NCBI GenBank assembly: GCA_905221605.1
Contig: CAJNDS010002289.1
Span: 342,501-376,376 of the forward strand
DNA length: 33,876 bases
Source of the DNA: Symbiodinium natans
Lineage: Eukaryota > Sar > Dinophyceae > Suessiales > Symbiodiniaceae
Reading direction: 5' to 3'
Shown: positions 9,658 through 19,555 of the stretch, in pieces
How the letters are laid out: each line of letters starts with the position of its first letter
Position numbering within the stretch: the first letter of the stretch is position 1
The notes under the pieces: generated by a model
Seen by the model: the letters and a program-made list of their open reading frames with translations, nothing else
What the model was told of the DNA's origin: nothing
Databases searched by the model: none
Translations under genes and position numbers: made by a program

Positions 9658-9786
9658 AAGCCAGGGCCAGGGCCAGGGCCAGGGTGGGGGGCAGGGCCAG
9701 GGCCAGGGCCAGGGCCAGGGCCAGCACCAGGGCCAAGAGCCAGGGCCAGGGCCAGGGCCAGGACCAGGAGGGCGCCAGGGCCAGGT
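9658..9786. repeat. (GGGCCA)n minisatellite
   Basis: About 18 copies of the hexamer GGGCCA with a few interruptions. It keeps frames open on both strands (Gly/Gln/Pro-rich), which explains the small ORFs seen here; I do not regard them as genes. Confidence 0.9.
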
Positions 9787-10432
9787 TTTAAAGGCAAAGG
9801 ACTCCCTTCGAGGGTTTTGGGGTTATACAATATCTATACTGACTATGCTAGGTGACTCTCGCCTCAGGGGTGCGGTTGGCAGGCTCGCAGCCCAGCAGAG
9901 CCTGCCCTGGTCTCGCTGAGCGCTCGACTGCGCCCGCCTACCCCAATCGAGCTTTGAGGGGGGGCGGGCGGGTTTAGGGTTTAGGTCTTATTGTTTACGG
10001 TTTAGGGTTTGGGGGCTCATGGGGCATTAGCCGAGAAATCCATTACCAGTATGTCCCCATTTCAAGAACTACGTAGACATGAAACAGCGCATATCTAAAT
10101 ACACAAATAAATAAATGTATATTCGGATCTAAGTCGAAACGGCCATAACAATGGAACAATAGGATCATGTCATATCTCATCATATCACATCGTACAAAGC
10201 TACCAAACTCCAGCTAAATAGGCCCGGAAAATTTGACATCCCACTAGGAACCTTGAAGCAAAGCTGCCTCTTTTTTGTTGCGGAAGGGAGGGGGGGGTGG
10301 AAGGCCAGACGTTGCAAGGATGCCACCAAGAAGTTTTCACAGGAGGAGGGATCTCTTCGGCTTCCAATATCTGTGCCCGGCTCACCTTATAAAGAAGCGC
10401 AAAGCTAGCCCAAAACCTACTGTCTTCTGCAG
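9787..10432. other. No gene seen; AT-rich island
   Basis: A short TTTAGGG tract occurs at about 9970-10010. An AT-rich stretch at 10040-10200 is otherwise unusual for this GC-rich window. A G-run lies at about 10287-10297. A pyrimidine tract leads to the candidate acceptor at 10431-10432. Confidence 0.5.
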
Positions 10433-10474
10433 CTTGTCATCCTCCTAAGAGAAGATGGCCTGGAGCGGGCCGCT
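10433..10474 (+). CDS. Candidate coding exon (weak)
   Basis: A CTTCTGCAG acceptor ends at 10432 and a GT donor starts at 10475. Fourteen codons, LVILLREDGLERAA, phase 0 in and out, compatible with the phase-0 end of the 8929-8986 exon. An alternative is a start codon at 10456 (MAWSGPLLGLLP), so this exon is uncertain. Confidence 0.35.
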
Positions 10475-10489
10475 GTTGGGCTTGTTGCC

Positions 10490-10928
10490 CTAAACCCTCA
10501 ACCCTAAACCCTAAGTGTTTGTTGTTGACCGTTCCTTTTGCCGCACATTGTAAGTCTCATTTACTGATAGCACATATATAGCTCTAGTTGCTCTACACCC
10601 CCGCTGCGTGACCTACCTTCTGCAAGAAAGCAGGGTTGTGCTTTTCTCAAAATCGGAAAACCCCCCCTCCCCTCAGTATAAGACCCCACCCCATAAAATA
10701 TGAACATGCTCCCCATATACTTGTATATAGCTGAGTATTGATACCTAAGTAGGCCCTGTTTCCCCCCTAAATAGCCCTTACAAGGGTCCCTCCTTTAGTC
10801 CCTTGCTACCTTAAATCCCCTTATATACACCATACAGAATCAGGGCCCATACTTCGGATCCCTTTAAATCCCGTTAAGCAAGGGTAAGGGACCATACTGA
10901 GGGCCCATGGTGCCACTGTAGCAATATG
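10490..10928. other. AT-rich, TATATA/AAGGGG-type filler without a gene
   Basis: A stretch of short imperfect palindromes (TATATAG, CCCCTTATATACACC, GGGCCC). Similar sequence recurs at about 19140-19210 and 20100-20180, suggesting a dispersed, decayed repeat family. No coding frame. Confidence 0.5.
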
Positions 10929-11020
10929 AGGGTTTAGGGGTTTAGGGTTTAGGGTTTAGGGCTAGGGTTTAGGGCTAGGGTTTAGGGTTTAGGGTTTAGG
11001 GTTTAGGGCTAGGGTTTAGG
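10929..11020 (+). repeat. TTTAGGG array
   Basis: About 12 TTTAGGG units with GGGCTAGGG variants, G-rich strand on plus. It lies just upstream of the exon candidate at 11069. Confidence 0.85.
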
Positions 11021-11068
11021 TGTTTAGGGAGAGGATGAAGAAGGGCGCAAGGATGACATTGAATCGAG

Positions 11069-11129
11069 GCTGCCTACGACTCGCGGCACAGCAAGGAGAT
11101 CCAGGAGCTGAAGGACTCCGAGTTTAAGG
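11069..11129 (+). CDS. Candidate coding exon; coiled-coil-like
   Basis: The frame GCT GCC TAC... reads AAYDSRHSKEIQELKDSEFK plus one base, a charged helical sequence. It is preceded by TCGAG and followed by a GT at 11130-11131 that already belongs to the next TTTAGGG tract. The one-base overhang G fits the two-base start (GT) of the next exon at 11396. The other two frames here are also open for part of the region, so the exact 5' edge is uncertain. Confidence 0.45.
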
Positions 11130-11130
11130 G

Positions 11131-11340
11131 TTTAGGGTTTAGGGGTGTAGGGTTTAGGGCTAGGGTTTAGGGCTTGGGGTTTAGGGTTTAGGGTTTAGGG
11201 TTTAGGGTTTAGGGTTTAGGGTTTGGGGGATTTAGGGGTTTTGGGATGTAGGGGTTTAGGGATTTAGGGTGTTTAGGAGTTTAGGGGCTACAGGCGTTTA
11301 GGGGTTTAGGGGTTTAGGGGTTTAGGGGTTTAGGGGCTCT
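11131..11340 (+). repeat. TTTAGGG / TTTAGGGG array
   Basis: Seven-base units followed by a run of five or six eight-base TTTAGGGG units near 11295-11335. It separates the 11069 and 11396 exon candidates. Confidence 0.85.
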
Positions 11341-11395
11341 GGGGCAATCGTCGGAGTTCCTTGTGGGGGTTCGGGGGTTCGGGGTCTTCCGCAAG

Positions 11396-11449
11396 GTCTG
11401 TGGCAGCGTTTGGGCCAGCACCTGAAGTGCGACAATCCACAGACCCGAA
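11396..11449 (+). CDS. Candidate coding exon
   Basis: Preceded by CGCAAG and followed by GTATGA. It reads LWQRLGQHLKCDNPQTR after completing a Gly codon with the preceding exon's overhang. The one-base overhang at this exon's end does not fit the next candidate as I have drawn it, so one of the two edges is wrong or an exon is missing. Confidence 0.35.
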
Positions 11450-11566
11450 GTATGAAGCTTTAGATTAGTTTAGGGGTTTGGGGTTTGGGGGTTTAGGGTT
11501 TGGTGGTTTCAGGGTTTATCGAACTTTGTGGTGCAATTAGCCCCCCAAAAGAGGCAAGGCCCCAAG

Positions 11567-11612
11567 GCGCAAGAGGTGCTTAGGGCAAAGCTCTCAGGAC
11601 AAATGCAACCTG
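11567..11612 (+). CDS. Candidate coding exon; coiled-coil-like
   Basis: Between AAG and a GT donor (11613-11614), reading AQEVLRAKLSGQMQP plus one base. That overhang G is completed to a Gly codon by the next exon at 11884, which starts with GA. Confidence 0.45.
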
Positions 11613-11883
11613 GTCATCCGCGGGGAGGGGCGGGGGGGAGGAGGTTGTTAAGGGTTTCGGGATTCGGGTTTAGGGTTTAGGGGTTGTTTAGGGTTTAGGG
11701 TTCAGGGTAGGTTTCGTGAGGGTTTACGAGTTAGGGCTTTAAGCCTCTTGAAACCCGCAGCTGGGTTTCAACCCTGATGACCCCAGCCCTACACCCTGAC
11801 CCTAAACCGCAAACCCTTAACCCTGAACTCTAAACCCTAAACCCTAAACCCTAAACCTTAGGCCGAACCCTACACAAACGCAG

Positions 11884-11969
11884 GACTGCCTGCTCCCTTT
11901 ACGTCCTTCCGGCAACCGCTGCTGTCACTTGATGAAACTGGAGGGCTGAGGCGCTTTCGGCGCAGAGAG
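11884..11969 (+). CDS. Candidate coding exon
   Basis: A CGCAG acceptor ends at 11883 and a GT donor starts at 11970. The exon is open for 28 codons, beginning LPAPFTSFRQ and ending GGLRRFRRRE. Phase matches the 11612 donor and it ends in phase 0. TTTAGGG repeats start within 15 bases downstream. Confidence 0.5.
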
Positions 11970-12609
11970 GTTCCGAGGTTTAGGGTTTAGGGTTGTAGGG
12001 TTTTAGGGTTGTAGGGTTGCGAGTTTAGGGTTATAGGGTTGTGGGGTTGCAGTTTAGGGCTTAGGGTTTCGGGCTCAGGGCTTACTTGCTTAGGGGGCTA
12101 TACGGGGTTTTGGGGCTTCATATGACTTGGGGGCTTACGGGGTTGGGGGTCTACGGTTTAGGGTTTCGGGCGGGCGTAGGTCGGTGAGCCTCTACCGTTT
12201 TTGGTTTTTGCCTTCAGTATTCCACGCCATGGCCAAATCCTAAACCTTACACACCCTTCATCAGCCAAATCCTAGACCTTACACACCCTTCATCACGGTG
12301 AACCTTACGCAATTTCGACACCAACCCTAAGCTCCTAAACCTGACTCCCTTCCCAGGACACTGCATTCCTAAACCCTAAATCCCGACAGCCCTGAATTCA
12401 AAGCCCTAATGCCCTCTAAACCCTAAACCCTAAACCCTCTAGATTCCCTAGTGCCCGAGTCGTGAAACCCTGGAGCACAAGGTGCTGAACCCTAAGTTTT
12501 TTGGGTTTTTTTGGGGGCTCAGGAAAAGACGCTGAAATCCTAAAGTCTTTAAGTCTTCCCCAAACCCTAAACCCTAAACCCTATGCCCTGGGTCATGAGC
12601 GCCGGGAAG

Positions 12610-12670
12610 TGGGGTGAGGCCTGGTGGCGCAGCCGTCGCCTGCCCAGCCACCACAGCGCCCGGGCAAAGT
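12610..12670 (+). CDS. Candidate coding exon (weak)
   Basis: GC-rich island reading WGEAWWRSRRLPSHHSARAK after an AAG, in phase with the preceding exon's end. The donor (GT at 12671) belongs to the following TTTAGGG tract. A TAG would form with the next candidate as drawn, so the 3' edge is unsure. Confidence 0.3.
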
Positions 12671-12699
12671 GTTTAGGGTTTAGAGTTTAGAGTTTGGGG

Positions 12700-13000
12700 T
12701 TTGGGGTTCAGGGTTAGCATATAACATTTCTGACCGTATATTCAAAACACACGATGAACAGCATGGCAGAAGAATAGACTAATATACTAGTATAGTTATA
12801 AGAATATAGTATTTCAAGAAAATCATTATGTACTAAACAAATAACCAATATAAGTACAAGAACAGAATCATAGAATCACATTTTCATACTTTATCGTTTA
12901 GGGCTACAAGAGTTGTGGCCTTCGATGTAGGGCAGTCTAACCTTCAGGCCCAAGGCCCTGCGGCTGAAATCGTAGGTTTTCATTCATAAACTTCTCATTA
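12700..13000. other. AT-rich island with one possible micro-exon
   Basis: Positions 12720-12900 are AT-rich and carry no gene. At 12948-12971 a CTTCAG acceptor and a strong GTAGGT donor bracket 24 bases, open in phase 0 (AQGPAAEI). About 25 bases around 12912 resemble those at about 24277. Confidence 0.3.
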
Positions 13001-13236
13001 TTGTTTAGGGCTTAGGGTTTAGGGTTTAGGGTTCAGGGTTTAGGGTTTAGGGTTAAGGGGTTCTGGATCTAAGGGTAGTTGCCTGGTCCCTTAAGCTGGC
13101 CCTTTACCTGCTTTCAAGTGTTCTGAAGCAGGGGCCCTTGGGCTCTACCTTGGGAATGCTTCCCCATATAAACCCTAAACCCTAAACCCTAAACCCTAAA
13201 GTGTTCAGTTTTACCTACACCCTGAACCCGTAACAG

Positions 13237-13356
13237 AGTTTAGTGTCGACATATGCGCATTGGGATCCTGGTGCTGGTATTCCTGCTATGTATGGGTTCG
13301 TGGACCCGAAACTCTGAGCGAGCTCCGCGCCCTCAATTTGGAGCTGCTTGCGCGGA
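13237..13356 (+). CDS. Candidate coding exon; coiled-coil-like C-terminal half
   Basis: The frame stays open from a possible acceptor at 13235-13236. It ends in a helical stretch, PETLSELRALNLELLARTP, at about 13305-13358. The downstream edge is unclear because the sequence runs into CCCTAAA-like repeat without a clean GT. Confidence 0.4.
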
Positions 13357-13646
13357 CCCCTAAGCCGAAAGCTCAAACCCTAAACCCCAACTCCCAAACC
13401 CTGAACTCTACACCCTTGTCAGGGTTTGTGTTTATGGTTTACGTTAACCGCAAAGCCCAAACCTGTATTCTGTAGCTTTCAGACATTGTCCACACTCGCC
13501 AACTCCCTCCAGCCCAGACCCTAAACCCTAAGGCCCTAAACCCTATCAAGCATCGATGCCTTAGGGCCCTAAACCCTAAACCCTAAACCCTAAAGGGGTG
13601 GTGGAGAGGCACACTCAGCCTTTAAGCCCTCAGTCGAACTCCTCAG

Positions 13647-13694
13647 GAGTGTTCTTTGGGGCTCCGTGCCGCTGAGGCCCAACCTCGAGGAGAG
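13647..13694 (+). CDS. Candidate coding exon (weak)
   Basis: Preceded by an ACTCCTCAG acceptor. Reads ECSLGLRAAEAQPRGE in one frame; a second frame, ending NLEESV, is also open. Flanked by CCCTAAA units upstream and TTTAGGG units downstream. Confidence 0.3.
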
Positions 13695-14050
13695 TGTTAG
13701 GGTTTAGGGCTTAGGGTTCAGGGTTTAGGGTTTATCGGATATAGGGTTTAGGGCCCTAAGCAGAGTTTGGGGTTAAATCATATAATTCCTAAACCCTAAA
13801 CTTATAAACCCCTAAACACTCAAGCCCTGAACATTGAGATGAGGCCCTGGATAGGCATTGGTATCCACAGTATACGGACCGAATACGGGTTGCCATAGTA
13901 CACGGACCGAATACGCGGGAGGGCAACATCTCATGTTTCGGGTTGAAGGTTTTTGAGGCTGAGAAGCCAAACCCTAACCCCTAAACACCTCACCCTGAAC
14001 ACCTCAACCACTGCCGACTTGACCACCTTTGGTGGGCTTCCTGCTTGCAG

Positions 14051-14118
14051 GTCGTTGACGGAAGGGGTGTTGCCGCACAATGGCCGTATGCGCTCCAGCG
14101 ACGAGCGTGGGCTACGTG
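14051..14118 (+). CDS. Candidate coding exon with good splice sites
   Basis: The tract CTTCCTGCTTGCAG ends at 14050 and a GTGAGG donor begins at 14119. The frame reads SLTEGVLPHNGRMRSSDERG and onward. Adjacent sequence to 14271 keeps another frame open, with EQQLATLALCTQ at about 14130, so the exon may be longer or followed by another one. Confidence 0.4.
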
Positions 14119-14279
14119 GTGAGGTCCGAGCAACAACTCGCGACCCTGGCCCTGTGCACTCAGTACCTGGGGCTGAGGCTTGGCGTCCACGATGTCAGTG
14201 CCTCCGCGCCCCAAAGCAGGCGTTCGCGAGACGATGACTGGGAAACATTCTGCAGCACGGCATCCGACTGAAGTCACTA

Positions 14280-15000
14280 CTGTGTTAATCCTCACCCTTT
14301 CGGGGCTTGGTAGGGAATGCGGGCATGAGGTACCCTATATAGTCCTTTAAAGGGTTTGTATATATATATATATGGCCCTAATTCCCTCATTCCCTCGTAA
14401 GAACCAGGGGGGGGAGTCTGCAGGAAGACTACAGAGTGAATCGGATTTACAACGTTCCTGCAACGTTAATCCCTGCTCATAAATGAACCCTGAACCCTTG
14501 CTTCCTTGCCCACAGTGGCCCTGAACCCCGACCGAGTTGATGGGCATGCCCACATTTGGTGTCCCCGCTGGCTACAGCGTACAACTGTTTTCGGCGTGTG
14601 TCGGTGCTTCCTTCAAACCTGAAAGTAAGGTTGAGGGTGTCGGGTTGACGGTTTATTTAGATACAATGTTTGCTGATACAGGACCCAAGGAAGTATCAAG
14701 CCTTACTTGAGTAAAGTTTGTTGAACATAAGAAACTTCACCCTAAACCCTAAACCCTAAGGAGTAATTTTTCCCCATCCATTTAGATAGAGCCCAAGGGA
14801 ATTTTCAACAGATGATTTTTGTTTTAAGGGTTCTAAGGAGGTCTAGCTTCAGGTTGAGGACTTCGGGGTGCTATGCTGCTGTGCAGTCTCCACCATGCAT
14901 ACCGGGTCTAAAAGTTATAGTTAGCAGGGCTTTTGGTGGTTTTAGGCTTAGGGCTTGAGGGCCTAGCCCTTTAAGCCTAAACCCTAAACCTTAAACCCTA
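14280..15000. other. Mostly non-coding filler
   Basis: A TA microsatellite (14358-14372), short CCCTAAA runs near 14740 and 14975, and AT-rich sequence. A 30-base candidate exon (14424-14453, EDYRVNRIYN, CAG acceptor and GT donor) is possible but too short to call. Confidence 0.4.
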
Positions 15001-15017
15001 AACCCTCCCTAACCAAA

Positions 15018-15090
15018 AAGAAGGACGCCTGGATCCAAACACCCTGGGACGTCGTGGACAAAGACCTCCACGCGGAAACAGCGGGGAGAC
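15018..15090 (+). CDS. Candidate coding exon
   Basis: An isolated GC-rich island between telomere-like tracts, open and protein-like: DAWIQTPWDVVDKDLHAETA and onward. No clear acceptor or donor: the downstream edge runs straight into TTTAGGG. Confidence 0.3.
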
Positions 15091-15521
15091 CCGGTTTAGG
15101 GTTTAGGGTTTAGGGGATGTGGGGAGACCCGGTTTGGGGCCAAGACCCTAAACCCTAAACCCTAATACCCAAAAAACTCAACCCGAAACCCTAAACCCTG
15201 AGCCCCGAAGACTTAACCCTCGACCTTCAACCCCAATTAAACCGTAAACCTTGAACCCTGATCATCAATCCAGAGGGTAGTTTAGGGGCTTTAACATAGG
15301 GGCCTAAGACATTGGAGTAGGGTTTTGGGGGTTCTTGTTATAGGATAATCTTAGTAGTAGAGTCGGTAACCTTTAACCATTTTGGGGTAGTATATTCACC
15401 TTATAATCCCAAAGGTTAACCTTTAAAACCCCTAGTTACTGGACAACTAAGTAATTTTAGAAGGACCATAAGGGAGTACTCTTAGTAATTATTCCGACCC
15501 CTATATTGCTGGGTTGCGAAG

Positions 15522-15568
15522 CAGAGGTGCAAGAGCTGCGCGCGCAGCAGCTGCAAAGCCAGCTGGAG
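15522..15568 (+). CDS. Candidate coding exon; strongly coiled-coil-like
   Basis: Preceded by GCGAAG and followed by a GT donor at 15569. Reads EVQELRAQQLQSQLE, a near-ideal Leu/Gln heptad pattern. It ends in phase 0, and the next candidate at 15766 begins in phase 0 after CGGAG. Confidence 0.5.
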
Positions 15569-15765
15569 GTTGCTCCGCTTCGTAGCCCTAAACCCTAAAC
15601 CCTAAACCCTAAACCCCAAACCCTGAACCCTGAACCCTGAACCCTGAACCCTCAACCACCCTGAACCCTACACTTTTCAGGATTCAGGTCTCACTTTCCT
15701 GGTTCTTAGTAGGGAACTAGAAAAAATGTTACTGGGGAACCTAGTTTCCGGTGCGGCGTTCGGAG

Positions 15766-15798
15766 GGGGTTGAAGTCCAAAAGCACATACAAACCCAA
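15766..15798 (+). CDS. Candidate short exon with a possible GC donor
   Basis: Reads GVEVQKHIQTQ and is followed by GCTCGA, a possible GC-type donor. Phase 0 on both sides, fitting the exons at 15522 and 16366. The frame closes shortly afterwards, so splicing would be required. Confidence 0.3.
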
Positions 15799-16365
15799 GC
15801 TCGACAAACTTGACAGGCTCTACAAGACACGATAAGCCCTAAACCCTAGGGTTTAGGGTTTAGGGTTTAGGGTTTAGGGGTTTAGGATTTAGGGTTTAAG
15901 GTTCAGGTTTAGGGTCGACGTTGGACGGTTTAGGGTGCAGGGCTTGGGGCTTGGTCTAGGCCTGGGGCTTTTGGAGCCCTGGGCCCTAAGTCCGCAATCC
16001 TTAAACCCGACAAACAAAGCCTCTTTTTTGTATATATATATATATATATATAAGATATACATCTATATGCATAGTTTTAACCATGCCAAAGTGTTCTTTT
16101 GAGCGTGAGCCTTGAAGTATCTGTAAGCCCCCCCCCCCCAAGTTCTAAGCTTGTTGGCCTAGAACAAAAGGCCTTCAACTTCAAGTCTCTCATGAAGCTT
16201 TGATTCCATGCTACGCCAGAGCCCTAAACCCTACACCCTAAACCCTAAACCCGAAACCCTCAACCCAAAACCCTAAACCCTAAACCCTGAACCTTACTTA
16301 ATTTCGAAACCTGAAGCCGGAGCCTAGCAGAAGCCCAAGCCTCGGGTCACTTGCCCCTGCCGCAG

Positions 16366-16405
16366 GCTGCTCGGGAGAAGGAGGCAGTCTTGGAGCAACT
16401 GCAAG
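16366..16405 (+). CDS. Candidate coding exon; coiled-coil-like
   Basis: Acceptor CTGCCGCAG at 16357-16365, then AAREKEAVLEQLQ, followed by GCGCGC (possible GC donor). The sequence is helical and charged like the other exons of the series. Confidence 0.5.
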
Positions 16406-16552
16406 GCGCGCCCCGAAGGGGGTTTGGGGGCCGAATGGTTTGGGCTTCTGAGAGTTCGAGGAGTTCGGGGCTGAGGGGTTGTTTTGGTGACTTTAAGTGG
16501 CTGAGGGCTCAGGGTTTAGGGTACTCCTGGGCATTGCAATGCTGGTTCCATG

Positions 16553-16695
16553 CCCCTCTCTCTCCCTCTCTCCCTCTCTCCCTCTCTCCCTCTCTCCCTC
16601 TCTCCCTCTCTCCCCTCTCTCCCTCTCTCCTCTCTCCCTCTCTCCTCTCTCCCTCTCTCCCTCTCTCCCTCTCTCTCTCTGCCTTTTATTCTTCG

Positions 16696-16737
<42 letters not shown>

Positions 16738-16760
16738 TGTTGTATTCTGTCTGTCTCGCA
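16553..16760. repeat. (CTCTCTCC)n / (CT)n polypyrimidine tract
   Basis: About 200 bases of CT-rich microsatellite with CCCTCTCT units, then pure CT, then decaying GTCTGTCT sequence to about 16865 and a short CA run at 16884-16894. Ser/Leu/Pro-rich and Glu/Arg-rich open frames on the two strands are caused by the repeat. Confidence 0.92.
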
Positions 16761-17045
16761 GCTCTCCCTCTCTCTCACTCTCTTTCTCCATTTGTCCGTC
16801 GGTCCGTCCGTCTCTCCTTGCGTGTCTGTCTCTGTCTGGCTGTCTCTGTCTGCCTCGTTTCTCCGTTTCTGTGTGTCGCATCCACACACACACACCGACA
16901 CATCGACCATGTCGCAGATCGGCCCATTAACAAACAAAGCCGTCTGAATCGACATGCCGGCTCCGGGCACCTCCAAAACTCAAGGCCCTAAGCTCCAGAC
17001 CATGAATCAAATCTCTTATCATGGAGCACAAGCAGCAGCTCAAGA

Positions 17046-17125
17046 AATACCCTAAACCCTAAACCCTAAACCCTAAACCCTAAACCCTAAACCCTAAACC
17101 CTAAACCCTAAACCCTAAATCTGAA
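17046..17125 (-). repeat. (CCCTAAA)n array
   Basis: Ten CCCTAAA units. Directly upstream (17021-17050) is a short open piece reading MEHKQQLKKY that resembles the coiled-coil exons but has no clean acceptor. Confidence 0.85.
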
Positions 17126-17370
17126 ACCCTAAGCCCTGATTCTTCAAAACTTAGCCAGATGCCCGAGACACTGGGAAGCCAGGGTCCTACAGCCCTAGGC
17201 CTCCAAGGACAAGCCCTTACCCCCCCTTCAACACTAAAGTCTAACCCCCTAAAAACCCCCTAAATCCGACATCCCCGACAGCCCCCAAACCCCCAAAACC
17301 CTAAGCCCTAAACCCTAGCCCTAAACCCTAAACCCTAAACCCTACGCCCTAAACCCTGGCGAGAGTTTGT

Positions 17371-17438
17371 GAGTTTGTGTTGTGGCTTCGAGTCGACAGC
17401 CAAGCCAAGATGCCAGGTCTGGAGAACGTCCAGGCTGG
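17371..17438 (+). CDS. Candidate coding exon
   Basis: Open frame EFVLWLRVDSQAKMPGLENV and onward, with a GT at 17439 (or a GC donor at 17433). It is flanked by CCCTAAA sequence upstream and a TTTAGGG tract directly downstream, the same polarity flip seen at 8929-8986. Confidence 0.35.
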
Positions 17439-17439
17439 T

Positions 17440-17850
17440 GTATGGCTTAGGGTTTAGGGTTTAGGGTTTAGGGTTTAGTTCAGGGTTTAGGGTTCAGGGA
17501 TTTCGAAGTTTGGGGAGGGCTTTGCCGCGCACTAGGTTGGTCTGGGACGTTGTCAATCTGAGTTCGGGGCTTGGGACAACCCAGAACCCTAAACCCTAAA
17601 CCCTAAACTCTAAACCCTGAAACCCTAAACCCTAAACCCTAAACGGATTAAGTCCTGCAGCTCAAAGAGTGCCACAGCTTCCTGAGCCCCCAACTCTGAT
17701 CCCCATCAGCCCAGTGGGACTCCTTTTGAAAGACCTGAAGCCCTGGCCATTTAGGACAACACAGTAGCAATGCAGGGTTTAGGGTTTAGGGTTTGGTTTA
17801 GGGTTTAGGGTTTAGGGTTTAGGGTTTAGGGTTTAGGGTTTAGGGTTTAG
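17440..17850. repeat. Mixed-polarity telomere-like tracts
   Basis: TTTAGGG at about 17449-17510, CCCTAAA at about 17585-17645, then TTTAGGG at about 17775-17850. A CTGCAG-bounded piece at 17661 (LKECHSFLS) might be another exon. Confidence 0.8.
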
Positions 17851-18183
17851 GAAGCCCCCCCAACACTGGAAAAATCTCAACCCCCAAAACAACCGACCTT
17901 GCCTCAAAGGAGTCAGAGGGTTAAACACAGCTAGGTTTCAGCTTCAGTCGTGGAAGCTTGTCAGCACTTCGTGTCTCACCCAATCATTCGCCCGCGCCCG
18001 TCTTTCGTTGTATGAACCGGGCCGAAACAAAGCTTTGGGGCTTGTATAGGTTTGCGCTTTTTGTGCTTATTCCTCCGCAGCCTCTTTTTGATGCGCGGTG
18101 GGCTCCTTTAGCGTGTCAGCACCGCTGGGAGTAGGTCAAGACCAACACAAGCCACGAAACAAAACCGGCCGAAAACAAAGCCC
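17851..18183. other. No gene seen
   Basis: Unique, moderately GC-rich sequence between telomere-like tracts. I see no splice-bounded coding frame. Confidence 0.4.
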
Positions 18184-18279
18184 TAAGCCCGAAACCCTAA
18201 ACCCCAACCCTAAACCCAAACCCTAAACCCTAAACCCTAAACCCTAAACCCTAAACCCTAAACCCTAAACCCTAAACCC

Positions 18280-18310
<31 letters not shown>

Positions 18311-18311
18311 A
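18184..18311 (-). repeat. CCCTAAA array ending in C24 then A11
   Basis: About 12 CCCTAAA units run into 24 consecutive C (18277-18300) followed directly by 11 A (18301-18311), as if a single AAACCC repeat had stretched its C-run and A-run. The next exon candidate begins 20 bases later. Confidence 0.9.
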
Positions 18312-18330
18312 GAAGCCCCAGCCTTTCCAG

Positions 18331-18378
18331 GAGAAGCTCCAGCATGCGGAGTGGCAGCTTGAGACGCCGGAGCACGGG
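18331..18378 (+). CDS. Candidate coding exon; coiled-coil-like
   Basis: CCTTTCCAG acceptor at 18322-18330, then EKLQHAEWQLETPEHG. The downstream edge is unclear because a G-run follows without a convincing GT. Confidence 0.45.
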
Positions 18379-18880
18379 GGGGCGGGGGGGTTTAGGAGGG
18401 TTTAGGTTAGTTAGGGTTTAGGGTTTAGGGTTTGGGGTTTTCGGTTTTGGCTTTCGTGTTTAGGGTTTAGAGTAGGGGATGGAGGGTTTTGGGGTTTTAT
18501 GGTCTGGCGGTTTGGGCTTTAGGGTTTTGGGCGTTTGTGGTTGAGGGTGGGGGGGGGGGGGTTTCGGAGTTTGGGGGTAGTGGGTGTCGCGGCTGCTGTT
18601 CTGTCGGCTGCTGGGAATGATCCCTAAGGCACCTAAACCCGTACTAAACCCAGACCTCGCCGCCCCAGAACCTGACTTACATACTCCGTCGCCAAGCGGA
18701 TCTGTCCTTCCTCCTCAGCCCCAAACCCACAACCCCATGCCCTAAACCCCAGCCCAAGGCCCCTAAACTCCAAACCCGAACCTTAACCTAACCCTGAAGC
18801 TTAGCCTGAGACCCCAACCCCAGCCCCACCCTAAACCCTAAACCCTAAACCCTAAACCCTAAACCCCGAACCCTCATTAT
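18376..18880. repeat. Telomere-derived and G/C-run filler
   Basis: TTTAGGG-like sequence with G-runs (18376-18600), then CCCTAAA-like sequence (18720-18870). No coding frame recognised. Confidence 0.6.
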
Positions 18881-18889
18881 TCCCCCCAG

Positions 18890-18964
18890 TGGCAACTCGA
18901 GGAGTACGTGCTTCATGGGGAGCTCCAGCAAGCCTACGCGAACCTCCGGGACCGCCAACTCCTT
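18890..18964 (+). CDS. Candidate coding exon; strongly coiled-coil-like
   Basis: A clear TTATTCCCCCCAG acceptor ends at 18889. Reads WQLEEYVLHGELQQAYANLR and onward for 25 codons before CCCTAAA repeat. No GT donor is near; a GA donor at 18949 (CGG|GACC) would fit the unusual splice sites used elsewhere in this window. Confidence 0.5.
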
Positions 18965-19555
18965 AATCCCTAAACCCTAAACAAGCCCTAAACCCTAAAC
19001 CCTAAACCCTATGGTAAACCTTATAAACCTTATATACCTTAATAAGCTCTAAACCCTAAATCCTAAGCCCTTTGCCCTGAGATGTCAGGAGCGCATCGTG
19101 CCAGGCTTCAATTTGTGTTTCTTAGGGTAGTGTTTCATGCTCCCTTAATGCGGGCCCTTACATTGGGACCCCTTATATACACCCTATAGGCCCTGCCCAT
19201 TAAACTACCCTTAGGTTGTTTTTTTTGGCAGTGGGGCCCCAAGAACAACTCAGGATTGAGTTCACGGCTTGGGCCCTTGGAGCTTGCAGGAGTTTTGAGG
19301 GGTTGGGATGCGAGGGGTCTCGAGTTCGACGAGTTCAGAAACGGTGAGGCTTCGATGGGCCTTGGCACTCCATCTCGAAGGTTTATAGGGTGTAGGATGT
19401 AGGGTAGCCCGAGAACACCCAGGACCCCTTAATGAAGGAATGCATCTTCATGCATCATGAGGATCCGTATCACGTTGCTGGAGACATCTCATCGAGGTGT
19501 ATTGGGCTTCCTAGAAGAGTCTGAAGAGCTCCCGCCTATCCAGAGTGGCCTTCCC

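Noticed and set aside
9507-9919. Gly/Gln/Pro-rich frames on both strands
   Set aside because: Caused by the GGGCCA hexamer array.
16351-16947. 198-codon Ser/Leu/Pro frame and its neighbours
   Set aside because: Produced by the CT microsatellite. Only the first 13 codons after the CAG at 16365 look like real exon.
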